DNA of 64,000 bases, from NCBI GenBank assembly GCA_007693965.1, contig RECQ01000035.1:39341-103340 (forward strand), written 5' to 3'. The notes below the pieces were generated by a model that saw only the letters and a program-made list of their open reading frames with translations, had not been told where the DNA came from and did no database searches. Source of the DNA: Phycisphaeraceae bacterium (GTDB taxonomy: Bacteria > Planctomycetota > Phycisphaerae > Phycisphaerales > UBA1924). Position 1 is the first letter of the stretch; every line of letters starts with the position of its first letter. This document shows positions 10,301 through 17,925 of the stretch, piece by piece. The position numbers were made by a program, and so were the translations under genes.

Positions 10301-11820
10301 ATCGACTCGCGCCGCCCGACGGCGCCGCTCCCTTCCCCTTCGCGCTTGATGCCGGCGCCACGTATGACATAGAGGCAGAATTCGGACTGGACAAGGTCGG
10401 CAGCGCCAGGTGGGCGGTCAGCTCCAGCCTGCGTCGCCCGACTGAGAATCCCAGCGGCGGATTCCCCGCCTACGTCATCGAGCGGCGCGAGCTCAATGTG
10501 ACCGACATCGGCACAAATTCGATCTCATCGCATGGCTGGACGCTCGGGCCTGAGGAGGACGACGTGATGGATCCCCCGGATCTCGTGGACCTCTACGACA
10601 GACGAGAGGCTGAGAACATGCACCGTCTCGGCGATGAGAAGGGCGGCATCGATTTTCTGCCTCCCTTCCAGCTCTTTGTGCCCAATGGTCCGCTGGCCTA
10701 CGCCAGCGAGCTACACATGATCGGCGTCTTCGCCCACACCTATGTGCACGCCGACGCGGATATCAACCTTCTGAACGCCCACCAGCCGCCCAACTTCTCC
10801 AACGGCGCGAACATCGGAGTCGGCTACTGGCTCACCGTGGGCGAACAACTCGGCGCCGACTGGCACCTGGCGTATGACACGGAATCGACGCCGCTGGGGA
10901 ACAGCAACCCCTACCTCGGCGTCCTCGATCCGACCCGCTTCGTGCTCAGAAACAATGAAACAAACACCGGCGATCTCGGCGTGGTGGACGATCTGCCCGA
11001 CACCATGGCCCTGCCGCTGGCGCTCCGCGTCTTCGATCCCTTCGAAGCCCTCTCCACCGTTTCGTCGCTGGTCAACGGGCGCATCAACATCAACACCGCT
11101 CCCGCCGAAGTGCTGGACCTCATCCCCTTCATGACCACCGGCCTGCAGAACCCGAGCCCGCTGGAGAACGACAACCAGATCCGCCGGCGCCTCGTCGAGA
11201 ACTACCGCTTCGACATCAACACCAACCTCCACACGCCCGGGTTCTACAACCACCTCGACACCCCCCTGCTCAGCTACCCCATGATGCCCGGCCGGCGCGA
11301 AACCATGACCGGCATTCCCGGCCTGCGCGATGTCCCCGCGAATCGAAAGATCAACGGTTTCGTCGCCACCGGCGAGCTGGCCGTGCTGGACGCCTGGGAT
11401 GATGAGGGCGACCTCGTCGAGAGCGTCCCCAGGGGCTTCCTTGAGCTCGCCAAGCCGAATGTGCCCAACGCCCACCCCTTCGTGATGCGCGACCGCGTCT
11501 TCAACTCCGATGGCGACCCCGAGAAGCGCCTCGCAGTCTTCCGCGCCATGAGCAACATCGTCACCACCCGCAGCGATGTCTTCACCATGACCTTCATCAT
11601 CCGCGGCTACGACCCCGAGGCGATCGAGGCCATCTCCCTCGACGGAATGAACGGCGAACTCACACCCGACGAGGCCCTCGACCGCCTCGCCCCCACCTTC
11701 GAGCAGCGCTGGCTCGCCGTCTTCGACCGCTCCAACGTCCGACGCCCCACCGACCGGCCCCGCGTCCTCCTCCTGGTCGAACTCCCCCTCGACGCCGCCC
11801 AGGTGGCCCCCAACGAGTGA
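7339..11820 (+). CDS. Giant GspK-like minor pseudopilin (1493 aa)
   Basis: The start at 7339 has AAGGAG 6 nt upstream. The N-terminus is a basic leader (KRRGS) and one hydrophobic helix (VVVFAVAALAVMAIAAVAYL) lacking Glu at +5, as in GspK, the tip subunit of the pseudopilus. Near residue 1250 it carries ININTAPAEVLDLIP, the helix-hairpin-helix signature of GspK. Classical GspK is ~330 residues, so this protein is more than four times longer; the extra sequence lies mainly between the helix and the HhH motif. It closes the operon and is followed by a terminator. The GspK relationship rests on the HhH motif and gene order; the function of the insertion is unknown. Confidence 0.8.
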   Translation: MTLYTRKFIRATRRRLAPLLQSKRRGSVVVFAVAALAVMAIAAVAYLTVVRIERSSAAAYSRVINFQQQVNAVVGEASALLAADMFGNKTVTNATPRSIEDGGQTIRISPRMFEDGGYFDFPQVHIGPSNAVTFNYQRRQNPVAADSFTIDPSADTTSRVAVPDDAWLASTTPVGIGLDAQFWRIWPQITNMRSAYRLYVPRTNPNNPLWVRDDGRYADLGQFWVQATSDNRGNPGADLSPDMLNDNPYMSPSVYNGRNGPWAGVDQQVFNRIMGEMAQINDPTEDPRGGNYTPMDSRFWADTDGDGFPDARWQELDVLGELFGLRWVIAGRIVDNSALANVNAHIAGRDWFNTDTASTFADGLTPADVDLYRLFEHFWTPSQQGGAMHPDVDNNLPRLDTVFEDHLNLGIGALNIFDQIEVRTDDIFGPFRDSLFHHTTTGNIPNYPTNPNTMSPVHREVLWRGFGASPRRPVATSGVGYPLGDEVSLRAFHGFNYESLVSKIEQRIDGPEEGVPNYLPPRGDGPYPGQERIGLMRSKEPGSTYVWRLPSHPASGAQPNGYDIFPNNGRNERIQRDVRRLLTTIGGAGDHSPIPPVSRAVNSFGQEIFGGSASNRKIPLADFHTEPDQFQRRRELVQQAFEAFVWALAPLATDQPLGHGMRSDQFEDPFDFAARTEYHYGGGDKGPATAMQEALNLSDSDIGPAYALRRAASLAINLLTASNQPADEGIYNASIARLYPRHQFPSQQGLVDAPGLPSNPPYVIPLTMRFSHGDIGDALQPQTMLNIMPEELVGNQLNGVSLIGQQRQPYLAEVYTFAAYQHALDEGSEGDAVPELFGDPNNEQLGYILAVELRNPWPVGVSLQPYRLRITDGDHTITLRLGDVADDADGETPITTIGPDGVMIIYISEYNEDLIEDEDDWLEIIDAWLLDAAANLPGDADAILPLRADSIEDREGEFILFQNFGENSEAVALLYATDEAHDLPVLVDRLAPPDGAAPFPFALDAGATYDIEAEFGLDKVGSARWAVSSSLRRPTENPSGGFPAYVIERRELNVTDIGTNSISSHGWTLGPEEDDVMDPPDLVDLYDRREAENMHRLGDEKGGIDFLPPFQLFVPNGPLAYASELHMIGVFAHTYVHADADINLLNAHQPPNFSNGANIGVGYWLTVGEQLGADWHLAYDTESTPLGNSNPYLGVLDPTRFVLRNNETNTGDLGVVDDLPDTMALPLALRVFDPFEALSTVSSLVNGRININTAPAEVLDLIPFMTTGLQNPSPLENDNQIRRRLVENYRFDINTNLHTPGFYNHLDTPLLSYPMMPGRRETMTGIPGLRDVPANRKINGFVATGELAVLDAWDDEGDLVESVPRGFLELAKPNVPNAHPFVMRDRVFNSDGDPEKRLAVFRAMSNIVTTRSDVFTMTFIIRGYDPEAIEAISLDGMNGELTPDEALDRLAPTFEQRWLAVFDRSNVRRPTDRPRVLLLVELPLDAAQVAPNE

Positions 11821-11878
11821 CCCCGCCCCCGCTCCGCCTTTCCGAATCGACCTGAAACACACCCCCGGTACATCTGAG

Positions 11879-11920
11879 GCCGCGTCCGTCACGCCCATCC
11901 GCGGACGGCGCGGCTTTTTT
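11879..11920 (+). terminator. Rho-independent terminator after the type II secretion operon
   Basis: A GC-rich hairpin (left arm GCCGCGTCCG at 11879-11888, right arm 11902-11914 with a 3-nt bulge) is followed directly by TTTTTT. It lies 58 nt after the stop of the giant GspK-like gene. Confidence 0.75.
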
Positions 11921-12074
11921 CATCCGGCGCCCGCCCGGAACACCCCCGGGCCCCCGGAACACCGGCGCCGCAGGACTTCATCCGGTATCCTGTCTATACT
12001 CCTGTCCTGCCCGGCAGGAATTGTTTCGCCCCCATCGGAATGAACGCCCGCTCGTCTCGCCAGACGGAGCCGTC

Positions 12075-13064
12075 ATGAGCCGGTTCGATCGCATCGCAGT
12101 CTCCCGCGCCGCCGTCGCGCCGACGGTCTGCGCCCGGCCCGCGCTCACGCGCGCCTCCATGCGCGACGCCATGGAGCTGACAAAGCCGCGCATCACCAAG
12201 ATGGTGCTGGTCACCACGGCGGTCGGCTTCACACTGGCGGCGATGAGCCGATCATGGGGCGCGCTCGAGCTCTTCCTTGTCGTCGTTTTCTGCATGGTGG
12301 GCACGGCCCTCTCCGCCTCCGGCGCCAACGCGCTGAACCAGTGGATGGAGCGCTCGCGCGATGCCGACATGCCGCGCACCAGCGGGCGTCCGCTGCCCGC
12401 CGCACGAATGACGCCGGGCGTCGGGCTGCTGATTGGGGCGCTGTGCTCCATCACCGGCGTGGCGATGCTGTGGCTCTTCGTGAACCCCGCCGCGGCGATG
12501 GTGTCGCTGGTGACGATCGTCACCTACCTGCTGCTCTACACGCCAATGAAGCCGGTGACGCCGCTGGCGACGCTGGTCGGCGCTGTGCCCGGGGCGCTGC
12601 CGCCGCTGATTGGATGGGCCGCGGCCCAGCCGACGCACGAAGCCGCGTGGGCGTCGCTGGCCCAGCCCGCGGGATGGTCGCTCTTTTTCATCATGCTGGT
12701 GTGGCAGATCCCCCACTTCCTCGCCATCGCGTGGATGTATCGCGGCGATTACGCCCTGGGCGGCTATCGCGTGCTGCCAGTGGTCGACCCATCCGGCGAG
12801 CGCACCGCCGCGGCGACGCTGCTGTGGGCCCTGGCCCTGCTGCCCATCTCGCTGGCGCCGATTCACTTCATGCCCGCTTCGCTGGGCTGGGGCTACGCGG
12901 TGATCGCGGTGGGCGCGGGGGCGTACTTCGGCTACACCGCCCTTCGCTTCGCCATGACCCGCTCCGATGCGCACGCGCGGCGCGTCTTCTTCGCCTCGAT
13001 CATCTACCTGCCGCTGACGCTGGTGGCGATGGTCGTGGACGCGGTGGTGATGGCGGTGGTGTGA
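12075..13064 (+). CDS. cyoE: Protoheme IX farnesyltransferase (heme O synthase)
   Basis: This UbiA-family prenyltransferase adds a farnesyl group to heme B to make heme O for terminal oxidases. The first Asp-rich motif is visible as NALNQWMERSRDADMPRT, followed by the family-typical SGRPLPA; about nine hydrophobic segments span the protein. The ATG at 12075 has GGAG 5 nt upstream and gives 329 residues; a TTG at 12021 would add 18. Two -10-like hexamers (TATCCT 11986-11991 and TATACT 11995-12000) lie upstream. The adjoining ABC exporter and SCO1 genes make this a cytochrome c oxidase assembly locus. Confidence 0.93.
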   Translation: MSRFDRIAVSRAAVAPTVCARPALTRASMRDAMELTKPRITKMVLVTTAVGFTLAAMSRSWGALELFLVVVFCMVGTALSASGANALNQWMERSRDADMPRTSGRPLPAARMTPGVGLLIGALCSITGVAMLWLFVNPAAAMVSLVTIVTYLLLYTPMKPVTPLATLVGAVPGALPPLIGWAAAQPTHEAAWASLAQPAGWSLFFIMLVWQIPHFLAIAWMYRGDYALGGYRVLPVVDPSGERTAAATLLWALALLPISLAPIHFMPASLGWGYAVIAVGAGAYFGYTALRFAMTRSDAHARRVFFASIIYLPLTLVAMVVDAVVMAVV

Positions 13065-13168
13065 GGGGGGCAAGGCTGGTGTTGGGGGAGATGAGGGTGT
13101 CGTAGTGTAAGAAGATGTTGGGGTTGGGATTGGGGCGCCGGGGGGGGCCAATTTTTTTTTTTGCCCCC

Positions 13169-13233
13169 AATGGAAGTTCTCTCGCTGTCTGACAAGCCGC
13201 GTGGCAAGCAAAAACAAGCTTGCCACGGCACCC
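13169..13233 (+). repeat. 65-bp dispersed palindromic repeat, copy 1 (plus orientation)
   Basis: This runs from AATGGAAGTTCTCTCGCTGT to GCCACGGCACCC and contains a hairpin, CGTGGCAAGC-loop-GCTTGCCACG. It matches the reverse complement of 15867-15931 along its length with scattered mismatches. A further fragment, AGCTTGCCACGGCGCCC, follows at 13242-13258. A 12-nt poly-T run lies just upstream (13152-13162 region). Confidence 0.8.
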
Positions 13234-13264
13234 GGACCTCAGCTTGCCACGGCGCCCGACTTGT

Positions 13265-14254
13265 ATGACCAGATTACCCGTCATCGAAGTTCGAGAAGCA
13301 CGGCGCATCTACCGGGCCCGTGGCCGACGGCGCGGGCGCACGGCGACGCCGGCGCGGGTGGCGCTGGATGGCGTCTCGCTCAACGTCGGCGCCGGCGAGT
13401 GGCTGGCGCTGCTGGGGCCGAACGGCTCGGGAAAGTCGACGCTGCTGCGCATCCTTGCGACGCTGGACTCGCCGCAGTCCGGCGCGGTGCGCCGTTTCGG
13501 CGTTGATGCGGAAAGTGGAAGCGCGGCGCTGGCCGATGTTCGCCGCAGGCTGGGCGTCGTCTTCCAGAGCCCGGGGCTCGATCCGCTGCTGACGGTGCGC
13601 GAGAATCTGGCGTGCCAGGCGGCGCTCTTCGGCATGCGCCTCGACGCCGGCGCCGAGGCGATCGAACGCATCGCGGCCGAGGCGGGCGTTTTCGATCGGA
13701 TGAACGATCGTGTCGGCGCCCTCTCCGGCGGCCTGGCGCGGCGGGTCGACCTCGCCCGCGCCCTGCTGCCATCGCCCGAGCTGCTGCTGCTGGATGAGCC
13801 CACCACCGGCCTCGACCACGCGGCCCGCTCTGGCTTCATGGAATCGCTCGACAGACTCCACAGCGCCGGCGCTGTCACCATCGTCATGACAACGCACCTG
13901 ATGGACGAGGCCGAACGGGCCGACCGCGTCGTCATGCTGGCGCACGGGCGCATCGTCGGCGAGGGTCCGCCGGGCGAGCTGCGCCGCGAGCTGGGCGGCG
14001 CTGTCGCGCGCACCAGCGCCGAACATCGACGCCTGCTCGAAGAGGCCGGGCTGCACGTGGCGCCGGCGCGCGATGGCGTGATCGGATCGGGCGAGCTCGA
14101 AGCCGTCGAGCGGGCCGCATCAGCGCTGACGCGCGCTGGGGCGAGCTTTCACATCGGGCCGCCGACGCTGGGCGATGTCTATCTCGGGCTGACGGGCATG
14201 GCGCTGTCGAGCGACGGCGCGGCGGCGAACCGAAGCGCGGAGGACGCGTCGTGA
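13265..14254 (+). CDS. ABC transporter ATP-binding protein (DrrA/CcmA type, 329 aa)
   Basis: This is the nucleotide-binding subunit of an ABC-2 exporter. Visible motifs are Walker A (GPNGSGKST), the Q-loop region (VVFQSPGLDP), the signature LSGGLARRVDLARAL and Walker B (ELLLLDEPTTGLD), followed by an H-loop histidine (MTTHLMDEAERADR). The C-terminal ~90 residues form the extension typical of DrrA-like ATPases. The ATG at 13265 is used; no clear Shine-Dalgarno sequence is seen, and a dispersed repeat lies immediately upstream. It overlaps the permease gene by GTGA. Lying between heme O synthase and SCO1, it probably serves oxidase assembly, but the substrate is unknown. Confidence 0.9.
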   Translation: MTRLPVIEVREARRIYRARGRRRGRTATPARVALDGVSLNVGAGEWLALLGPNGSGKSTLLRILATLDSPQSGAVRRFGVDAESGSAALADVRRRLGVVFQSPGLDPLLTVRENLACQAALFGMRLDAGAEAIERIAAEAGVFDRMNDRVGALSGGLARRVDLARALLPSPELLLLDEPTTGLDHAARSGFMESLDRLHSAGAVTIVMTTHLMDEAERADRVVMLAHGRIVGEGPPGELRRELGGAVARTSAEHRRLLEEAGLHVAPARDGVIGSGELEAVERAASALTRAGASFHIGPPTLGDVYLGLTGMALSSDGAAANRSAEDAS

Positions 14255-15039
14255 GCGCTGTCCCCGGCGGACCGGCACTGCTGCTGCTGACGCGGCGCGA
14301 GCTGCTGCGCTTCGTGCGCCAGCCCAGCCGCATCGTGGCGGCGGTGGGAACGCCGGCGCTCCTCTGGCTCTTCCTCGCCGGCGGCTTCGCGGATTCCTTC
14401 GCGCCGCCGGTCGGCGCCGAGGGCGGAGCGGCATCGGGAAACTACGCGGCGTACCTGCTGCCGGGCATCGCCGTGGGCGTCGTCATGTTCAGCTCCATCT
14501 TCGCGGCGATGTCGCTCATCGAGGATCGGCGCGCGGGGTTTCTTCAGTCGGCGCTGGTGAGCCCTGCGCCGCTGTGGTCGGTCGTCGGCGCCAAGGCGCT
14601 GGGCGGCGCCATCGTCGCAACGGCGCAGGCGGTCCTGATCCTCCTCGCAGCGCCGACGGTCGGGCTTACGCCGGGATTCGCCGGCTCGCTCGCGGCTCTT
14701 GTGGCGATCGCGCTGACGGGGTGCGCTGTGACCGCCCTCGGCCTTGCGGCGGCGTGGTGGGTGAACTCGTCCGAGGGCTTCCACGGCGTGATGAACCTGC
14801 TTCTGATGCCGATGTGGATGCTCAGCGGGGCCTTCTTCCCGGCGGCGGGCGCGGCGGGATGGCTGGCGGTGATCATGCTCGTCAACCCGCTGCGCTGGTG
14901 CACCGATGCGCTGCGGGCATCGCTCGAAGGCGATCCGATGTCGGCGCTGTGGGCGTGGGCGGGGTCATTCGCCTTCGCCGGCGCTATGCTTGGTCTGGCG
15001 CTGCTGACCATGGGGCGGGGTGTGAAGGTGAAATCATGA
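14251..15039 (+). CDS. ABC-2 type transporter permease (262 aa)
   Basis: This is the membrane partner of the preceding ATPase. It has about six hydrophobic segments, including GNYAAYLLPGIAVGVVMFSS and a C-terminal pair, and the ABC-2 family pattern (SSIFAAMSLIEDRRAGFLQS, then LMPMWMLSGAFFP). The start is GTG at 14251, overlapping the ATPase stop, with GGAGGA about 6 nt upstream. Its stop overlaps an ATG (15036) in the downstream SCO1 frame. The substrate cannot be inferred from sequence. Confidence 0.88.
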   Translation: MSAVPGGPALLLLTRRELLRFVRQPSRIVAAVGTPALLWLFLAGGFADSFAPPVGAEGGAASGNYAAYLLPGIAVGVVMFSSIFAAMSLIEDRRAGFLQSALVSPAPLWSVVGAKALGGAIVATAQAVLILLAAPTVGLTPGFAGSLAALVAIALTGCAVTALGLAAAWWVNSSEGFHGVMNLLLMPMWMLSGAFFPAAGAAGWLAVIMLVNPLRWCTDALRASLEGDPMSALWAWAGSFAFAGAMLGLALLTMGRGVKVKS

Positions 15040-15053
15040 CGAGGAGCACGGGA

Positions 15054-15824
15054 ATGAATATGGAGAAGAGGGGCAATGGGGAATGGGGAATGGGCAATTG
15101 GATGGGGGGGAGATCCATTGAAGATCGCTCGCTGTCTTTCGCTCGGCGCCCGAGGCTTCGTCGAAGACTCCTCAGCCTCGGCGTCTTGTGCGTGACGGTT
15201 TGTTCGCTTTCTGCGTGTGATCGGTCGGAGTCGCCGCTGGACGCATCGGAAGTCACGGAATCGGCGCTGGCGCCCGATCCGAATATGGACATGCTCAGCA
15301 TCCTTGACTTCGAACTGGTGAACCAGGATGGATCGCCCGTCACGCGCGACATCTTCGAGGGGAACATCACGGTTCTCGATTTCTTCTTTACGCACTGCCC
15401 CTTCGTGTGCGTGCCCATGTCGCGAAACATGCTGCACGCGCAGTCGCAGCTCGCGGGGACCGATGTACGTTTCGTCAGCATCTCGGTGGACCCCGAGAAC
15501 GACACGCCCGAGCGACTGCGCGAATACGCGTCGGAGCTCGGGGCCGATCTCTCCACGTGGACGTTTCTCACCGGCGACTTCGACGCCGCCAACCGCATGG
15601 TGCGCGAGGGACTGCTCCTCTCAGAACTGGCGCCGAACCCGGACCAGCCGATCAATCTTCCCGATGGCGACACGATGAGCAACATCATGCACCCGAGCCA
15701 TTTCATCCTTGTGGGCCCGGATGTCGGCGTGCTGGGCCTGTACAGAGGCATCGACCGCGATTCCGTCGACGATCTGATCGACCGCGCCCGCAGGGCGGTG
15801 GCGGAGACTCGGACTGAGCAGTGA
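15054..15824 (+). CDS. SCO1/SenC/PrrC-type copper chaperone lipoprotein
   Basis: This is a thioredoxin-fold copper chaperone for the CuA site of cytochrome c oxidase. Key residues are the CPFVC motif (C-x3-C) and the distal His in MHPSHFILVG, the expected Cu ligands. A lipobox (LSAC, Cys ~55) follows an RRRLLSLGVLCVTVC hydrophobic stretch, so it should be anchored outside the inner membrane. The ATG at 15054 has GAGGAG 7 nt upstream; an earlier ATG at 15036 overlaps the permease stop and would add six residues. The ~38-residue leader before the signal sequence is odd and low in complexity, encoded by GGAATGGGGAATGGG-like repeats. Related family members also act in redox sensing. Confidence 0.9.
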   Translation: MNMEKRGNGEWGMGNWMGGRSIEDRSLSFARRPRLRRRLLSLGVLCVTVCSLSACDRSESPLDASEVTESALAPDPNMDMLSILDFELVNQDGSPVTRDIFEGNITVLDFFFTHCPFVCVPMSRNMLHAQSQLAGTDVRFVSISVDPENDTPERLREYASELGADLSTWTFLTGDFDAANRMVREGLLLSELAPNPDQPINLPDGDTMSNIMHPSHFILVGPDVGVLGLYRGIDRDSVDDLIDRARRAVAETRTEQ

Positions 15825-15866
15825 AACCCGGGATGTCTCTGGCGTTCACGATCCGGGCTGGGCGCT

Positions 15867-15931
15867 GGGCGCCGTGGCAAGCTTACTTTTGCTTGCCACG
15901 TGGCTTCTTAAACAGCGAGCGAGCTTCCAAT
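15867..15931 (-). repeat. 65-bp dispersed palindromic repeat, copy 2 (minus orientation)
   Basis: This is the reverse complement of the 13169-13233 element: GGGCGCCGTGGCAAGC at the left end and GAGCGAGCTTCCAAT at the right end. The internal hairpin (GTGGCAAGC / GCTTGCCAC) is conserved even where the loop differs. Confidence 0.8.
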
Positions 15932-15932
15932 C

Positions 15933-15969
15933 ACGTGGCAAGCAAAAACAAGCTTGCCACGGCACCCCC
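15933..15969 (+). repeat. Dispersed palindromic repeat, partial copy 3
   Basis: The hairpin half of the element, nearly identical to 13198-13233 (CGTGGCAAGCAAAAACAAGC followed by TTGCCACGGCACC), begins one base after copy 2 and points the opposite way, so the two make a head-to-head pair. Confidence 0.78.
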
Positions 15970-16014
15970 ATTTCCACGGCGCCCATATGGTGTTTGTAGA
16001 AAAATACCTGCCCC

Positions 16015-17163
16015 TCACGCCCCGGGCCCGCTGAAGCGCACGCCGCGACGCTCCAGTTCTTCCAGCACGCGCTCAGTCACGCCCGGCATGGCGCCGAGCT
16101 TCTCCGGCGCCAGCACGCCGGTCTCGCTCACCTCGCCCGCGGCGATCATGCGCGCGACGATGGCGCAGGGAAACGCCGTGGTGCGCGCCATGCTGGTGGC
16201 CCGGCTCTCTCGGTCGTAGAAGTCGAGCAGGTCCCACACGAAGCGCCGCTTCTCGCCCGCCCGCTCGCCTTCAACGATGATGCGCATCACCGTCAGGTCT
16301 TCCTCGCCTTCCTCGTAGGTCCACATCGGGAACATGAGGCGGCTGGTGACATCGATCGGCCGCACATGCGCGCCGCCGACCTCGATCGATTCATGATCAA
16401 AGAGCCCCATCGCCCGCAGCACGCGCATCAGCTCGATGTGGCCGGGGTAGCGGAGGGTCTTCTCCTTCATGAAGGGGGCGTCCATTGTGTACGCCAGGCT
16501 GCGCAGGCCGTCGGTGTTGAACGCCTCCAGCGTGCCCACCCCTTCGAAGTCCATCAGCTCCGGCTCGCTCAGGGCCTCGCGCTGCACGATCTTTCCATGC
16601 TCGACGATGCGCGAGGGGCGCGTGTATTCCTCGATCACATCCGCAGGGGAGAAGCCGGCCTTGTATTCGAAGGGCCAGCGCCGCTCCCGCGGCAGGCCGC
16701 CGACGTAGATCTCGATGTTCTCGCAGCGGTCAAGCTTCGCCCGCCCGTATCCCGCCAGCAGGTTGCTCATGCCGGGGGCCACGCCGCAATCGACGACGGC
16801 GGTGACGCCCTGCTCCTTCGCCAGGGAGTCCAGCTCGAGGGCGTCTTCTGACATGAAGGAGATGTCGCAGTAGTTCCGGCCCGCCTCGATGACGGCGCGG
16901 AGCGTGGCGAATCCCAGCCGACTGGCGCCCGCCCCCAGCACGATGTCGGCGGGCTCGACCACCCGGCGCACCGAGGCGGGGTCGGAGAGATCGGCGTTGA
17001 TCGTCCGCAGCTCGGCGCCGGCCTGTCGGGCTCTGGCCGCGGCTTTCTCAAGGGCCGCCTCGTTCACATCGGCGACGGCCACCTCGAAACCGCCGGCGCG
17101 AGCCATGTCCACCGCCATGACCGATCCGACCATCCCCGCGCCCAGCACAACCGCATTCTGCAT
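16015..17163 (-). CDS. Saccharopine dehydrogenase family protein (Lys9-like)
   Basis: This is an NAD(P)-dependent oxidoreductase of the saccharopine dehydrogenase/reductase family. An N-terminal Rossmann fold (VVLGAGMVGSVMAVDMA) is followed by a C-terminal domain with the family stretch GGLPRERRWPFEYK. The likely reaction is oxidative cleavage of saccharopine to alpha-aminoadipate semialdehyde and glutamate, or the reverse. The ATG at 17163 directly precedes the Rossmann motif, with GGAG 6 nt upstream; the 382-residue length is normal. It is divergent from ruvA. An ALDH7-type dehydrogenase that could take the semialdehyde further lies 2.5 kb away. Carboxynorspermidine synthase is a related alternative. 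Confidence 0.83.
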   Translation of the reverse strand: MQNAVVLGAGMVGSVMAVDMARAGGFEVAVADVNEAALEKAAARARQAGAELRTINADLSDPASVRRVVEPADIVLGAGASRLGFATLRAVIEAGRNYCDISFMSEDALELDSLAKEQGVTAVVDCGVAPGMSNLLAGYGRAKLDRCENIEIYVGGLPRERRWPFEYKAGFSPADVIEEYTRPSRIVEHGKIVQREALSEPELMDFEGVGTLEAFNTDGLRSLAYTMDAPFMKEKTLRYPGHIELMRVLRAMGLFDHESIEVGGAHVRPIDVTSRLMFPMWTYEEGEEDLTVMRIIVEGERAGEKRRFVWDLLDFYDRESRATSMARTTAFPCAIVARMIAAGEVSETGVLAPEKLGAMPGVTERVLEELERRGVRFSGPGA

Positions 17164-17216
17164 CGTTCTCTCCAAACGCTCCCATGGGCCCGGCGCTCCG
17201 CCGGCGCGGAACAGGG

Positions 17217-17222
17217 TACGAT
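17217..17222 (+). promoter_or_regulatory. -10-like hexamer next to the ruvA start
   Basis: TACGAT ends 7 nt before the ruvA ATG, with no Shine-Dalgarno sequence in between. Transcription would begin at or beside the start codon. No convincing -35 is seen. Confidence 0.4.
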
Positions 17223-17229
17223 CCCCGCC

Positions 17230-17865
17230 ATGATCGTGCGTGTGACTGGTGTGCTGGAGCGGGTGGACGGCAACGCGGCCGTGGTCGCGATCGAAGCCGC
17301 GGGCGTGGCCCATGAAGTGCTGCTGCCGCGCTTCCTCGCCGAAAAACTGACGTCCGACACCGGCGCTCCCATCACCCTGCACACGATCGAACTCCTCGAA
17401 GCGCACAACCAGGGCGCCTCCTTCACGCCCCGCCTGATCGGCTTCGCGACCGCGGGGGACCGCAGGTTCTTCGAGCTGTTCACCACCGTGAAGGGGATCG
17501 GAACCCGCAAGGCCCTCCGCGCCATGGCGGCGCCCATCCCCGAGATCGCCGGAGCGATCGCCCGGCGCGACACGTCGGCCCTCCAGAAACTGCCCGAGAT
17601 CGGCAAGCGCATGGCGGAGACCATCGTCGCCGAACTCAGCGGCAAGGTGGACGCCTTCCTCGGCTCTGCAGAGTCGCAGGTTGTCGAGCCCAAGACGGGC
17701 GCCGCCGCGTCGCCCGCGGGCGAGCAGGCGATCTCCGCGCTGGTGCGCCTGGGCGAATCACGCGCCGACGCCGAACGCATGGTGCAGCGGGCGCTGGCGT
17801 CGGGCGCGGATCCGCAAACGCCCGATGCGATCCTTGCCGCGGCGTACGCGACGCGTGAATCCTGA
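17230..17865 (+). CDS. ruvA: Holliday junction branch migration protein RuvA
   Basis: RuvA binds four-way junctions and loads the RuvB motor for branch migration. The 211-residue protein shows the N-terminal OB fold (MIVRVTGVLERVDGN), two helix-hairpin-helix motifs (FTTVKGIGTRKALRAM and LPEIGKRMAETIVAELSGK) and a C-terminal RuvB-binding domain (EQAISALVRLGESRADAERM). Length and layout are standard. ruvB and ruvC are not beside it. It is divergent from the saccharopine dehydrogenase gene with a 66-bp gap. Confidence 0.95.
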   Translation: MIVRVTGVLERVDGNAAVVAIEAAGVAHEVLLPRFLAEKLTSDTGAPITLHTIELLEAHNQGASFTPRLIGFATAGDRRFFELFTTVKGIGTRKALRAMAAPIPEIAGAIARRDTSALQKLPEIGKRMAETIVAELSGKVDAFLGSAESQVVEPKTGAAASPAGEQAISALVRLGESRADAERMVQRALASGADPQTPDAILAAAYATRES

Positions 17866-17913
17866 GACACTCGGGTCCGAAAGCGCTTCTTGCGGGCGCT
17901 GCGCATTCGCGGC

Positions 17914-17919
17914 TACCCT
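17914..17919 (+). promoter_or_regulatory. -10-like hexamer next to the manC start
   Basis: TACCCT ends 6 nt before the manC ATG; TTGCGG at 17890-17895 (18-nt spacing) is a possible -35. No ribosome binding site fits between them, so the message may be leaderless. Confidence 0.45.
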
Positions 17920-17925
17920 GATCGC

